64,000 bases of DNA from Sphingomonas sp. (GTDB lineage Bacteria > Pseudomonadota > Alphaproteobacteria > Sphingomonadales > Sphingomonadaceae): positions 248,001-312,000 of the forward strand of contig JAFKLY010000002.1 of the NCBI GenBank assembly GCA_017304655.1, in the 5' to 3' direction. The notes below the pieces were generated by a model, which saw nothing but the letters and a program-made list of their open reading frames with translations, had not been told where the DNA came from and made no database searches. Position 1 is the stretch's first letter. Every line of letters starts with the position of its first letter. Shown here one piece after another: positions 32,508 to 41,799 of the stretch. A program made the position numbers and the translations under genes.

Positions 32508-33022
32508 TCGGCCGGATGCTGATGTTCGCCGCAATGGGGCTGGCCCTCGCAGCGCCGGCCCGTGCCGAAGTGAAGGAAGCGAGCGAGAGCGGCTTCACCG
32601 TCAGCCATGTGCAGGTGGTGAAGGCTCGACCCGATGCTGTGTGGGCTGCGCTGGTCCAGCCCGCGCGCTGGTGGTCCGGTGCGCATAGCTGGTCCGGCAA
32701 GGCAGCGCATTTGTCGCTCGATCCGCACGTGGGTGGCTGTTTCTGCGAGCGCTGGCCGGGCGGCGAGGCCGAGCATGCCCGCGTGATCTTCGCCAGTCCC
32801 GGCAAGCTGCTGCGCCTGCGCGGCGCGCTCGGTCCGCTGCAGGGCGAGGCACTGACCGGGACGCTCAGCTTCACGCTGAAGCCGGAAGGCGAGGGCACGC
32901 GGATCAGCGTGGACTATGTCGTCGGCGGCCATGCCCGCTTCCCGCTCAAGACTGTGGCGCCCGCCGTCGACGGCGTGATCGGCGAGCAGGCGGCGAGCCT
33001 CGCGAAACTGGTCGGCGGTTAA
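32504..33022 (+). CDS. Exported SRPBCC-domain protein
   Basis: A 172-residue protein with a cleavable signal (MIGRMLMFAAMGLALAAPARA) followed by a START-like SRPBCC fold: the first helix-loop pattern ARPDAVWAALVQPARWWSGAHSWSG, then a strand pattern ending in ISVDYVVGGHARFPL. Such folds bind hydrophobic ligands; no catalytic site is evident. It is overlapped by the stop of the prolyl oligopeptidase gene, so both proteins probably work in the same compartment, but no joint function is known to me. Confidence 0.72.
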   Translation: MIGRMLMFAAMGLALAAPARAEVKEASESGFTVSHVQVVKARPDAVWAALVQPARWWSGAHSWSGKAAHLSLDPHVGGCFCERWPGGEAEHARVIFASPGKLLRLRGALGPLQGEALTGTLSFTLKPEGEGTRISVDYVVGGHARFPLKTVAPAVDGVIGEQAASLAKLVGG

Positions 33023-33054
33023 GCGCGCGCGGACAACACGGCTGCGCCGCGCCT

Positions 33055-33651
33055 TCAGTCCAGCAGGGTGAAGCTTGTAAAGGCGCCCTTGGCGGTCGCG
33101 GTGAGCAGCACGGGCTTGCTGCTGTTGTTCTTCCAGTACCAGCCGTGCCGCCCGTCGAAGCCGGCCCGGAAAGTGCCGCCAGCATTCGCGGCGCTGCCCT
33201 TCTCATAGCTGGTGTAATCGCCCTCGGCCGCGCCGGGGCGATCGCCATGGAACTCATAGTCGAGCTTCTCGCCATCCGTGGTCCAGCGCCAGACCATCGT
33301 GCCGCCCGCCTTCATCATGGCCTTGGCTTCCCGGCCTTCAAAGGGGCGCAGCACCAGCCGGATTTCGGTCGATCCGTCCGGCAGGACGGTCGTGGTCGGC
33401 GCGCCCGGCTGCGCGTTCGCGCCGGGTTGCGTTTCGGCGGCAACCGTCCGGCCGGCTGCCGCCTGCTTGGTCAGGCCCATGGGGGTGAGGCCGAGCGCGT
33501 TGCCGATACCGGTCGGGTCGATGCCATATTCTGCCGGCAGCACCGCGGTAATGAGCAGGACGACCGCGCCGGCGGCCGCGAGCAGCGTGGCGCGGTTGAG
33601 TTGCCGTACCGTGGGCAGGTCGGTCGCGGGCGGTATGGCGGGGTCTGTCAA
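33055..33651 (-). CDS. Membrane-anchored protein linked to HupE/UreJ
   Basis: A 198-residue protein with one N-terminal transmembrane anchor (ATLLAAAGAVVLLITAVLP, residues 22-40) and a periplasmic domain ending in GWYWKNNSSKPVLLTATAKG. I know this type only as an uncharacterised membrane anchor protein often placed beside HupE/UreJ genes. The start appears to be TTG at 33651, with an AGGA site about 8 bases upstream; no ATG fits. It starts 4 bases after the HupE stop, so the two form an operon. Confidence 0.62.
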   Translation of the reverse strand: MTDPAIPPATDLPTVRQLNRATLLAAAGAVVLLITAVLPAEYGIDPTGIGNALGLTPMGLTKQAAAGRTVAAETQPGANAQPGAPTTTVLPDGSTEIRLVLRPFEGREAKAMMKAGGTMVWRWTTDGEKLDYEFHGDRPGAAEGDYTSYEKGSAANAGGTFRAGFDGRHGWYWKNNSSKPVLLTATAKGAFTSFTLLD

Positions 33652-33655
33652 GCGA

Positions 33656-34360
33656 TCATCCTTCCACGAAATAGCCGGTCATCTGGAGACCGAAGAGGAC
33701 GAACCCCGCCATCATCAGCAGGCCATTGGCGGCGAAGGCATGGCGCGCGAAGCTGGCGGTGCGGCGCCAATAGCCCATGGCGATCAGGATCACGGCGAGC
33801 GCGAGAAACTGGCCGATCTCGACGCCGACGTTGAAAGCGATGAGATTGGGCAGCAGGCCGTCAGGGGACAGGGCGAAGTCCTGCAGCTTGGTGGCGAGGC
33901 CAAGGCCATGGACCAGGCCGAAGAGAAGGACGGCGACTCGCGCGTCCGGCTGGAGGCCGAACCAGCGCTGCCAGGCGCCGAGATTATCCAGCGCCTTGTA
34001 GACGATCGACAGGCCAATGGCGGCATCGACGAGATGGGCGCTGACATGCGTGCCGAGCAGGACGCCCGCGATCAGGGTGGTGCTGTGGCCAAGCGCGAAC
34101 AGCGTCACATAGGTCGCCACCTGCCGCAGGCGGTACAGGTAGAAGATGACGCCGAAAAGGAAGAGCAGGTGATCGTAGCCGGTCACCATATGCTTGGCGC
34201 CCAGATACAGGAACGGGCCGATCTGCGGGCCGGACACGGTCTCGATGAAGCCCTTGTCGCCCGGCGCGACACCATGGGCGAGGGCGGCGCCATGCAGCAG
34301 CATGGCAAGGCATAGCCCGGTGAAGACCGCAGCGGCGGGCCTTATGGTCGCTCTCCTCAT
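33656..34360 (-). CDS. HupE/UreJ family membrane protein
   Basis: A 234-residue inner-membrane protein with a signal-like start and about six more transmembrane helices. Conserved histidine-bearing motifs are visible: GYDHLLFLFGVIFYLYR, FALGHSTTLI and FGLVHGLGLA, which match the HupE/UreJ type-2 group. HupE and UreJ proteins are associated with nickel or cobalt handling, but many members have unknown substrates. ATG 34360 has an AGAGG site; the 44 codons in frame before it are not needed. It is divergent from the TonB-dependent receptor gene, which raises the chance of a linked metal or ligand uptake function. Confidence 0.82.
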   Translation of the reverse strand: MRRATIRPAAAVFTGLCLAMLLHGAALAHGVAPGDKGFIETVSGPQIGPFLYLGAKHMVTGYDHLLFLFGVIFYLYRLRQVATYVTLFALGHSTTLIAGVLLGTHVSAHLVDAAIGLSIVYKALDNLGAWQRWFGLQPDARVAVLLFGLVHGLGLATKLQDFALSPDGLLPNLIAFNVGVEIGQFLALAVILIAMGYWRRTASFARHAFAANGLLMMAGFVLFGLQMTGYFVEG

Positions 34361-34592
34361 TTGCCTCTGGTGCGGGACAGACGGGGCTTTGGCAAGAGGC
34401 AGCGCAAGCTGGGCAGATACGGCCCGGTGGGAAAGCGGGCGCGCACCGTTGCGCGCCCAGCCCTGTGTGCCGGCGTTGCAACAGTTCGGCACGGCTGGTC
34501 CATGCGTGCAAAAAAGTAGATTGCAACCTAATTGATTTCAGTGGATACCTATCACCCTACACAAGATCAAAAATTGACTGGGAGAGAGAGCC

Positions 34593-37508
34593 ATGAAACG
34601 ACCCGTCATCGGGCTGCGCCAGCATAGTTGTTTCCTTGCCATCGCCATGGGCCTTGCCGCACTTGCGCCGGCCCACGCCCAATCGAGTGCATCCGCCGGT
34701 GAGGCCGCCAGCGACGAGGATCAGGCGATCGTCGTTACCGGCTCGCGCATCGCGTCGGGGTTCGATCGGCCGACGCCGGTCTCCGTCATGGGCGCCGAGC
34801 GGCTGGAAGCGCGCGGCGCCACCAATCTGGGCGATGCGCTCAACGAGCTGCCTGCGTTCCGTGCCACCAATACGCCGGCCTCCACCGGCCTCGGCGCGGC
34901 GGGCGGCTATGTCGGTGGTCGTATCCTCGACTTGCGCGGTCTCGGCGCGGTGCGCACGCTGACCCTGGTCGATGGCAAGCGTTTCGTTCCCTCGACGACG
35001 CAGGCGACGGTCGACACCAACATGATCCCGTCGGTCCTGCTGCAGCGGGCCGAAGTCGTCACCGGCGGCGCCTCCGCCGTCTATGGTTCGGACGCTGTCT
35101 CGGGCGTGGTGAATCTGCTGATCGACAAGAAGTTCACTGGCTACAAGGTCAACGGCCAGATCGGCTTCTCGCAATATGGCGACAATTTCACGCGTCAGTT
35201 CGGCGTTGCCGGCGGCTGGGACATCGGCTCCAACTTCCACCTGGTCCTCGGCGGCGAATATGAGAATGCCGAGGGTGTGGAAGCTTGCCCGACACGGGAC
35301 TGGTGCGCCAATGGCTATATCAACATCAGCCGCAATCCCGGCGTGACGAGCATTCCCGCCAACAACATCATTTCCGGCGTCTATCCCTGGACGGCGCCCT
35401 ACAACGGCATCACCACCCCGCCGAGCTCGGCCTATACCGGTCGCCTCGTGCCCACCATGCGCGCGATCGACGGCATTGCGTTCCGTCCCGACGGCACGCC
35501 GTACCGCGCCACGCAGGGCACGCTCGCCAACAATCTGTATCAGGTGGGTGGCACCAATGACGGTGCTGGCGAGAACATCTATTTTGACTTCCCAATCGTT
35601 TCGCCGACGAAGCGCTGGAATGCCATGGGCTATGCCACCTGGGAAGCGACCCCGGCGCTGACGCTTGAGCTGGGTGTCAACTTCGGCCATGGCGAGGGCC
35701 GGCACCGCGCGGTACCCTATCGCAATACCGCGATCACCATCCAGGCCACCAATCCGTTCATCCCGCGCTCGGCTGATCCGACGCTGGATATCCCGACCAT
35801 CCTCGCTGCCAACGGCCTCACCAGCTTCACGCTCGGCAAGGGCTTCCGCGATATCGGCGCGGGCGATCTCAAGGTGCGTAACGAGATGTTCCGCATCGTC
35901 GGTTCCGCGAACTACGACATCGGCAACGGCTGGAAGGCGGATCTCTATTACCAATATGGCCGCAACGACTTCCGCAGCGACATTACCGGCGGCACCATCA
36001 CCTCGCGCATCCTCAAGGCGCTCGATGCCGTTGCCGGACCGGGCGGTCAGCCGGTCTGCCGGGTGAATGCGGATGCGAGCACGACCAATGACGATCCGGC
36101 CTGCGTCGCGCTCAATCCCTTCGGCTCCGGCCAGGGTTCCACCTTTGCGGCGGCCAAGGCCTATGTGAAGGCCAATGCCTGGCAGACCAACGTCACGACC
36201 GAACATGTCGTGGCAGCCAATGTCACCGGCCCGCTCGTCGAGCTGCCTGCCGGCAAGCTGGGCGTCGCGGTGGGTGGCGAATATCGCAGCGATCAGGTGT
36301 CGGGCGACGCCGATGCGCTGTCCAAGTCGCTCCAGTTCTTCACCGGCAACGGCTCGGCCATCTCCGGCAAGATCGAGGTGGCGGAAGTCTACGGCGAGGC
36401 GGAAGTGCCGCTGCTCGCAGACATGACCGCCTTTCAGGAGTTGAGCCTCAACGGCGCGATCCGCCGCACGCATTACAAGCGCTCGAGTGCGCTCGTGGCC
36501 AGCAGCACGGTGGATGTCACCACCTGGAAGGTCGGCGGCGTCTGGGCGCCGATCGACGCGATCCGCTTCCGCGTGACCCGCTCGCGTGACATTCGCGCGC
36601 CCAACGTCTCGGAGCTGTTCGGCCCGGTCGGCAGCTCGTCGGGCATCCTCAACGATCCCGCGCGCGGCGGCCAGCAGACGGTGGTGCCGATCACGACCGG
36701 CTCCAACCCCAATCTGCGCCCCGAGAAGGCGGATACCTTCACGGTTGGCGTGGTGCTGCAGCCGACCGGCGGCGTCCTTGGCCGCTTCCGTGCCTCGGTC
36801 GATTATTATGACATCAAGATCAAGGATGCGATCAGCACGCTTGGCCAGCAGAACATCGTGACACGCTGCTCGCAGGGCGATGCGCTGAGCTGCTCGCTGG
36901 TCACGCGCGACAGCCAGGGCATCATCACCAATGTCCGCGACACCGTGCAGAACGTGAACCAGCTCATCGCCAAGGGCTTTGACTTCGAGCTGTCCTATCG
37001 TCAGCCGATCGGCACGGACAATGCGCTCAACCTGACGGTGCTCGCCAGCCATGTGAAGGATCTGATCACGGTCGACGCCGTCGGTCCGGTCGAGCGCGCG
37101 GGGCAGACCGGCCTGCGTGGCGGCACGCCTCCGGGCATTCCGGACTGGACGGTGGACGCCACTGCCAATCTGGAGCTGGGCCAGCTCTTCGCCTTCTCCA
37201 CCCACGTCCGCTGGATCAACAAGGGCTTCTACAACGCCGCCTTCATCGGTGCGGAGCAGCCCGGCTATGCGGTCACGCTGGCCAACAGCTCCAGCACCAA
37301 CGCCATGCCCGGCCGGACCTATGTGGACATTCTCGGCACGGTCAAGGTGCCGGTGAGCGACAAGGCGAAGCTGAACGTCTATTTCGGCATCGACAATCTG
37401 TTCAACATCGATCCGCCCAACTTCCCCGGCGCGAACGGCAGCGGCAACAACGTGCTCTTCAACCCCGTGGGCCGCATGTACAAGGCCGGCATCCGGGCGA
37501 CTTTCTGA
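34593..37508 (+). CDS. TonB-dependent receptor
   Basis: A 971-residue outer-membrane receptor with signal peptide (cut likely after APAHA near residue 30). The plug starts with the TonB-box-like DQAIVVTGSRI and carries GARTNLGDALNELP-like and VVTGGASAVYGSDAVSGVVNLL motifs; the barrel ends with the expected terminal aromatic in KAGIRATF. The subtype resembles the large sphingomonad receptors with unknown ligands; I cannot name a substrate. An AT-rich 5' region and a GGGAGAGAGAG ribosome site precede it. A MarR regulator gene lies 177 bases downstream and may control it. Confidence 0.93.
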   Translation: MKRPVIGLRQHSCFLAIAMGLAALAPAHAQSSASAGEAASDEDQAIVVTGSRIASGFDRPTPVSVMGAERLEARGATNLGDALNELPAFRATNTPASTGLGAAGGYVGGRILDLRGLGAVRTLTLVDGKRFVPSTTQATVDTNMIPSVLLQRAEVVTGGASAVYGSDAVSGVVNLLIDKKFTGYKVNGQIGFSQYGDNFTRQFGVAGGWDIGSNFHLVLGGEYENAEGVEACPTRDWCANGYINISRNPGVTSIPANNIISGVYPWTAPYNGITTPPSSAYTGRLVPTMRAIDGIAFRPDGTPYRATQGTLANNLYQVGGTNDGAGENIYFDFPIVSPTKRWNAMGYATWEATPALTLELGVNFGHGEGRHRAVPYRNTAITIQATNPFIPRSADPTLDIPTILAANGLTSFTLGKGFRDIGAGDLKVRNEMFRIVGSANYDIGNGWKADLYYQYGRNDFRSDITGGTITSRILKALDAVAGPGGQPVCRVNADASTTNDDPACVALNPFGSGQGSTFAAAKAYVKANAWQTNVTTEHVVAANVTGPLVELPAGKLGVAVGGEYRSDQVSGDADALSKSLQFFTGNGSAISGKIEVAEVYGEAEVPLLADMTAFQELSLNGAIRRTHYKRSSALVASSTVDVTTWKVGGVWAPIDAIRFRVTRSRDIRAPNVSELFGPVGSSSGILNDPARGGQQTVVPITTGSNPNLRPEKADTFTVGVVLQPTGGVLGRFRASVDYYDIKIKDAISTLGQQNIVTRCSQGDALSCSLVTRDSQGIITNVRDTVQNVNQLIAKGFDFELSYRQPIGTDNALNLTVLASHVKDLITVDAVGPVERAGQTGLRGGTPPGIPDWTVDATANLELGQLFAFSTHVRWINKGFYNAAFIGAEQPGYAVTLANSSSTNAMPGRTYVDILGTVKVPVSDKAKLNVYFGIDNLFNIDPPNFPGANGSGNNVLFNPVGRMYKAGIRATF

Positions 37509-37685
37509 GGCTTCCCCCCGTGACTGCGCCGGTCCCTTCCTGGACTGGCGCAGTCATTTCCTCGGGAGCGTTGACGGCATGATGTTGACGAGTGCCCCCC
37601 AATCGCGCGAGGCTGATGGCGCGTGAAGGATCGGTGGAGCGACCCGACCTGCGGCACATCGGCTGGGCAGGAAAGGCTTGGTATC

Positions 37686-38237
37686 ATGGACAGGAAAGCA
37701 CCGGCGAAAAAGGGCCGGGGCGAGGCGCGCTTCGGTGGCTTCTCCATCGAGCGGGCAACCAAGCATCTGCGCAATTTCTATGGCGGCGCGCAGCCCGATG
37801 CGCGGGACGAAATCTTCTTTCGCACCACCCGCGCGCTGGTCGTTGCAGCGCGGCGGTGGCGTAAGCTCACCAATGATCGGGTGCGCAATGTGGGCCAGAG
37901 CATGGCGCGCTGGGAGACACTCTATCTGATGGCCTGTTCCGACGATGCCCTGAGCCAGGGGGAGCTGGCAAAGGTGGTCGGCGTGGAAGGATCGACCATG
38001 GTCCAGATGCTCAACTCCCTGGAGCGCGAGGGACTGATCGAGCGCCAGCAGAGCCAGCAGGACCGTCGCGTGACGCATAATCGCATCACCGCGAAAGGCG
38101 AGCAGGCAACGCGCGACATCATGGCGATCACCAATGAGCTGCGCGCCGAGCTGCTGCGCGACATCGATCCCGAGAAGTTGCGCATTGCGCTGGAAGTGCT
38201 GGAGGACCTGCACGGCCGGCTCGACGACATGTGCTGA
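37686..38237 (+). CDS. MarR family transcriptional regulator
   Basis: A 183-residue winged-helix protein. The DNA-binding core is clear: SQGELAKVVGVEGSTMVQMLNSLEREGLIERQQSQQDRRVTHNRI, with the wing DRR motif. The N-terminal extension of about 30 basic residues (KAPAKKGRGEARF) is longer than usual. ATG 37686 has an AGGAAAGG site at the proper distance, which favours it over an in-frame GTG at 37623. It lies downstream of the TonB receptor gene on the same strand. Its ligand is unknown. Confidence 0.88.
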   Translation: MDRKAPAKKGRGEARFGGFSIERATKHLRNFYGGAQPDARDEIFFRTTRALVVAARRWRKLTNDRVRNVGQSMARWETLYLMACSDDALSQGELAKVVGVEGSTMVQMLNSLEREGLIERQQSQQDRRVTHNRITAKGEQATRDIMAITNELRAELLRDIDPEKLRIALEVLEDLHGRLDDMC

Positions 38238-38345
38238 CCGGCCCGCGAACGGCCTGCCCTTCATTCAGCCGCCGCTAATCGGCGAGTCGCTAGACCGCCA
38301 TGCTGTCGGCAGATGGCCCGACGCCCGAATGAAGGGACAAGGAAC

Positions 38346-38909
38346 ATGCGGTTGGGGACGACGAGGCTGACGGGCGGTTTGGCCGCTGCGGCATTGCTGG
38401 TCGTGTCGGTGAGCCCGGCGAGCGCGCACGGCTATGATGGTCGCTGGGGACGCCGCCACAATGACGGGATCGACGCCGGGGCGGTGTTCGGCATCCTGCT
38501 GGGTGTCGGCGTTATCGCCGCGATCGCCTCCGCCAATGGGAAGAAGAAGGACGAGGAACGCCGCGCCGATACGCCGCGCTATGGCGAGCGGGACGGTGAG
38601 TATCGCGCGGATGACGGGCGGTACGCCGATGGCGATTATGACGATGGCCGTGGCTCGGCTGGCCTTTCGAGCGAGGATCGGGCGGTCGACGCCTGTGCGC
38701 TCGCGGCGCGGGACGAGGCGGCGCGCGGCGGCGGTTTTGCCGATATCCGCCGTATCACCGGCGTCACGCCACGCGGCAACGGCTATGACGTGACCGGAAC
38801 GATCGACCAGCGCTCCAGTTACAGCGCGCGCGACGGCCGGGAACGCAGCTTCACATGCGCGTTCGACAATGGCCGGGTGAGCGACGTGCGGTTCGGCACG
38901 ACTGCCTGA
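38346..38909 (+). CDS. Hypothetical exported protein with glycine-type membrane segment
   Basis: A 187-residue protein that I do not recognise. It has a signal peptide (LTGGLAAAALLVVSVSPASA), a short Arg/Asp stretch, a second hydrophobic segment (AGAVFGILLGVGVIAAIASA, residues 44-63), then a long acidic Asp/Arg/Tyr-rich region and a C-terminal domain with cysteines in VDACALAARDEAAR and SFTCAFDNGRVSDVRF. Proteins of this build are common in sphingomonads and are probably periplasmic. It lies before guaA with a 66-base gap and no obvious functional link. Confidence 0.68.
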   Translation: MRLGTTRLTGGLAAAALLVVSVSPASAHGYDGRWGRRHNDGIDAGAVFGILLGVGVIAAIASANGKKKDEERRADTPRYGERDGEYRADDGRYADGDYDDGRGSAGLSSEDRAVDACALAARDEAARGGGFADIRRITGVTPRGNGYDVTGTIDQRSSYSARDGRERSFTCAFDNGRVSDVRFGTTA

Positions 38910-38975
38910 CACAAGCATGACGCCAACGGGTGCGGGAGGCTGGACAGTCTCCCGCGCGCGCATTATCGGCCAACC

Positions 38976-40550
38976 ATGTCAGCGCATCATCATCCCGATT
39001 CCATCCTGATCGTCGATTTCGGCAGCCAGGTTACCCAGCTCATTGCCCGCCGCGTGCGCGAAGCGGGTGTCTATAGCGAAATCGCGCCCTTTACGCAGGC
39101 GGAGGCCGCTTTCAAGCGGATGAAGCCGAAGGGCATCATCCTCTCCGGCTCGCCGGCCGGCGTGCCCGAGGAAGGCAGCCCGCGCGCGCCGCAGGCGCTG
39201 TTCGACAGCGGCCTGCCGATTCTGGGCATCTGCTATGGCCAGCAAGTGATGAGCCATCAGCTCGGCGGCACGGTCGAGGCCGGCAGCAATGGCGAGTGGG
39301 ATGGCGAATTCGGCCGGGCCTTCCTGACTGTCACCGAGGAATGCGTGCTGTTCGACGGGCTGTGGAAGGTCGGCGAGCGCCATCAGGTGTGGATGAGCCA
39401 TGGCGACAAGGTGACGCAGTTTGCGCCCGGCTTCCGCATCGTCGCGACCTCGGACGGCGCGCCCTTCGCGGTCATCGCCAATGACGAGAAGCGCTATTAC
39501 GGCACCCAGTTCCACCCCGAGGTGGCGCACACGCCGGACGGTGGCCGCCTCATCGCCAATTTCGTGCGCCACGTCTGCGGTTGCGCGGGCGACTGGACCA
39601 TGGCCGAGTTCCGCGCGACCAAGATCAAGGAAATCCGCGAGCAGGTCGGCGACAAGCGCGTGATCTGCGGTCTCTCCGGCGGCGTCGACAGCGCGGTCGC
39701 GGCCGTGCTGATCCACGAGGCGATTGGCGACCAGCTCACCTGCGTCTTCGTCGACCATGGCCTGATGCGGCTGGGCGAGGCCGAGCAGGTCGTCAGCCTG
39801 TTCCGCGGCGCCTATAATATTCCGCTGGTTCATGTCGACGCGAGCGACAAGTTCCTTGCGGGCCTCGCCGGCGTCACGGACCCCGAGGCCAAGCGCAAGT
39901 TCATCGGCGGCGCCTTCATCGATCTGTTCGAGGCGGAAGCCAAGAAGGTCGGCGGCGCCGATTTCCTGGCGCAGGGCACGCTTTATCCGGACGTGATCGA
40001 GAGCGTCAGCTTCACCGGCGGTCCTTCTGTGACGATCAAGAGCCACCATAATGTCGGTGGTCTGCCTGAGCGCATGAACATGAAGCTGGTCGAGCCGCTG
40101 CGCGAGCTCTTCAAGGATGAAGTGCGCGAACTGGGCCGCGAGCTGGGCTTGCCGGAGATTTTCGTCGGCCGCCATCCCTTCCCCGGACCGGGCCTCGCCA
40201 TCCGCATCCCCGGCGAAGTGACCCGCGAGCGCTGCGATATCCTGCGCAAGGCGGACGCCGTCTATCTGGAGGAAATCCGCAATGCCGGCCTCTACGATGC
40301 GATCTGGCAGGCCTTCGCCGTGCTGCTGCCCGTCCGCACGGTCGGCGTGATGGGTGACTATCGCACCTATGACAATGTGCTGGCCCTGCGCGCTGTGACC
40401 TCCACGGACGGCATGACGGCGGACATCTATCCCTTCGACGCGCAGTTCCTCAGCCGCGTCGCGACCCGGATCATCAACGAGGTGAAGGGCATCAACCGGG
40501 TGGTTTACGACTATACGTCCAAGCCGCCCGGCACGATCGAGTGGGAGTAA
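38976..40550 (+). CDS. guaA: GMP synthase (glutamine-hydrolysing)
   Basis: A 524-residue enzyme turning XMP into GMP. The amidotransferase domain has the catalytic Cys in GICYGQQVM and His/Glu in QFHPEV. The synthetase domain has the PP-loop [27 protein letters not shown] and the dimerisation end [15 protein letters not shown]. Length is typical. ATG 38976 follows a weak ribosome region. A hairpin overlapping its stop may end the transcript. Confidence 0.98.
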   Translation: MSAHHHPDSILIVDFGSQVTQLIARRVREAGVYSEIAPFTQAEAAFKRMKPKGIILSGSPAGVPEEGSPRAPQALFDSGLPILGICYGQQVMSHQLGGTVEAGSNGEWDGEFGRAFLTVTEECVLFDGLWKVGERHQVWMSHGDKVTQFAPGFRIVATSDGAPFAVIANDEKRYYGTQFHPEVAHTPDGGRLIANFVRHVCGCAGDWTMAEFRATKIKEIREQVGDKRVICGLSGGVDSAVAAVLIHEAIGDQLTCVFVDHGLMRLGEAEQVVSLFRGAYNIPLVHVDASDKFLAGLAGVTDPEAKRKFIGGAFIDLFEAEAKKVGGADFLAQGTLYPDVIESVSFTGGPSVTIKSHHNVGGLPERMNMKLVEPLRELFKDEVRELGRELGLPEIFVGRHPFPGPGLAIRIPGEVTRERCDILRKADAVYLEEIRNAGLYDAIWQAFAVLLPVRTVGVMGDYRTYDNVLALRAVTSTDGMTADIYPFDAQFLSRVATRIINEVKGINRVVYDYTSKPPGTIEWE

Positions 40551-40590
40551 AGCCGACACAGCAAGCGTCCGGGGGACGTTTGCCGGCTTT
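40549..40590 (+). terminator. Long hairpin at the guaA end
   Basis: AAAGCCG (40549-40555) pairs with CGGCTTT (40584-40590), enclosing GCAAGCGTCC/GGACGTTTGC with one wobble and a GGG loop. The base of the stem includes the stop codon of guaA. CTTT follows the inner arm; the T-run is weak. Part of it recurs at 41680. Confidence 0.5.
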
Positions 40591-40698
40591 ACTCGGCGGC
40601 GCAAGGCGCCGGCGTGGCTCGCGTGCGTTTGGACGCTGGCGGGCTATTCCCGCCGCGATCGGCCTCCCAAGGCAAGGCGGCCCGGCCAGCCGGCCGCA

Positions 40699-41442
40699 TC
40701 ATTCGCGCTCGAAGGTGATGACCAGCACATCGCGATAGGCCGGCAGGGCCGGGTCGATCGCGTGAATTTCCGTCACGCCGTGCAGGATGCGGTGATCGTC
40801 GAGCAGCACGGCGTCGCCGGGGTCGCTCAGGAGGAAGCTGCCGAGCCTCGTTCCATCCGGCGCGCCGATCATGGTCATGCCATCACGGACATTCCGCCGG
40901 CACAGCAACATGACGAACACCCAATCGACGCCGTCGCGGTGAAGGCCCTCGGGCGTCGGGCGGCCGACGTGATCGGGCGTGGTCTCGATCCGGAACTGAT
41001 GGAATTCGATGCCCCAGCGCGGGGCAGGCGTCGCGGTATCGGCTGCCGAGAAGATCGCGGCACACAGCGCGAGCAGCGCGCGCGTGACGGGATGGTCCTC
41101 CGCCTCGACCAGCACCGGATCGAACCAGCGCTGCACGTCACCGTTGAGCGGATTATAGTCGCGGCTCTGGAAATGCGGCTGATGCGGCTTGCGCGTCAGC
41201 TGTCCATCGGCGTGCGAGAAGGCGGCATAGCGCCGCCGACGATAGCGTCCGCCGTCCGCCATGTAGCGATCCTGGCCCAGATCGTTCCACAGCGCACCGA
41301 AGCTCTTCCAACGCGCATCGGCCTCGTCATCCAGCAGCGACTTCAGCGCCGCCGCGTCAAGGCGCACGAAGCCATGCGCGCGCAGGCCTTCGACAATCAT
41401 ATCCGGCGTCTTCAACGACGGCGGAGCCGTGGAATCGGTCAA
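40699..41442 (-). CDS. 2OG-Fe(II) dioxygenase, isoleucine-dioxygenase-like family
   Basis: A 247-residue protein matching the 2OG-Fe_Oxy_2 group, which includes bacterial L-isoleucine and other free amino-acid hydroxylases. The iron ligands can be read as the HxD in LHRDGVDWVF (near residue 168) and a distal His in DDHRILHGVTEI, with the 2-oxoglutarate Arg in YRDVLVITF near the end. The substrate cannot be called. It is read on the minus strand behind a broken carboxymuconolactone-decarboxylase-like gene, facing guaA tail-to-tail. The two flanks carry a similar 37-base motif. Confidence 0.85.
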   Translation of the reverse strand: MTDSTAPPSLKTPDMIVEGLRAHGFVRLDAAALKSLLDDEADARWKSFGALWNDLGQDRYMADGGRYRRRRYAAFSHADGQLTRKPHQPHFQSRDYNPLNGDVQRWFDPVLVEAEDHPVTRALLALCAAIFSAADTATPAPRWGIEFHQFRIETTPDHVGRPTPEGLHRDGVDWVFVMLLCRRNVRDGMTMIGAPDGTRLGSFLLSDPGDAVLLDDHRILHGVTEIHAIDPALPAYRDVLVITFERE

Positions 41443-41480
41443 GCACGTCCTCCTGCAACAGGGGCAGCAGGTCCGCCAGG

Positions 41481-41705
41481 TCAGGCGGCGGCGGAAGGGG
41501 CTACCCGGACGGAACGGCGGAAGCCGATCGCCAGACGGCTATAGGCATTCATCAGGCCGATCGCGAGCGTGATATCCACGACGTCCCTCGCGCTGAACAC
41601 CGGACGGGCCGCCTCAAGCGCATCATCCGCTCCATGCGTCTCGGCAACCTTCATCATGGCTGCCGGCCAGCCAAGCGCTGCAAGAGCTGCGAGAAGGTTT
41701 CCGGC
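41481..41705 (-). pseudogene. Remnant of an AhpD-like carboxymuconolactone decarboxylase family gene
   Basis: About 62 to 74 codons are left of a C-terminal part: KVAETHGADDALEAARPVFS and DVVDITLAIGLMNAYSRLAI are typical of the end of small AhpD-like family proteins. Upstream of about 41705 the frame stays open but changes to unrelated Arg/Ser-rich sequence that is antisense to the YdjM-type gene, so the N-terminal domain with the catalytic cysteines is missing. No start codon with a good ribosome site fits. The break coincides with a 37-base motif also found after guaA. A short expressed peptide is not excluded. Confidence 0.65.
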
Positions 41706-41799
41706 CTTTACTCGGCTCCGGCTGGAGCGGCAGTGCGCAAGAGCATCGGGTCGATCGCGCCCATTGTCCCGACGTGCGGTCACAGGCCATAAGGGCGCC

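Noticed and set aside
30243-32534. A 763-codon minus-strand frame opposite the prolyl oligopeptidase
   Set aside because: Antisense shadow with no family pattern, no ribosome site.
34557-37205. An 882-codon minus-strand frame opposite the TonB receptor
   Set aside because: Antisense shadow; no domain motifs, Arg/His/Asp-rich low-complexity content.
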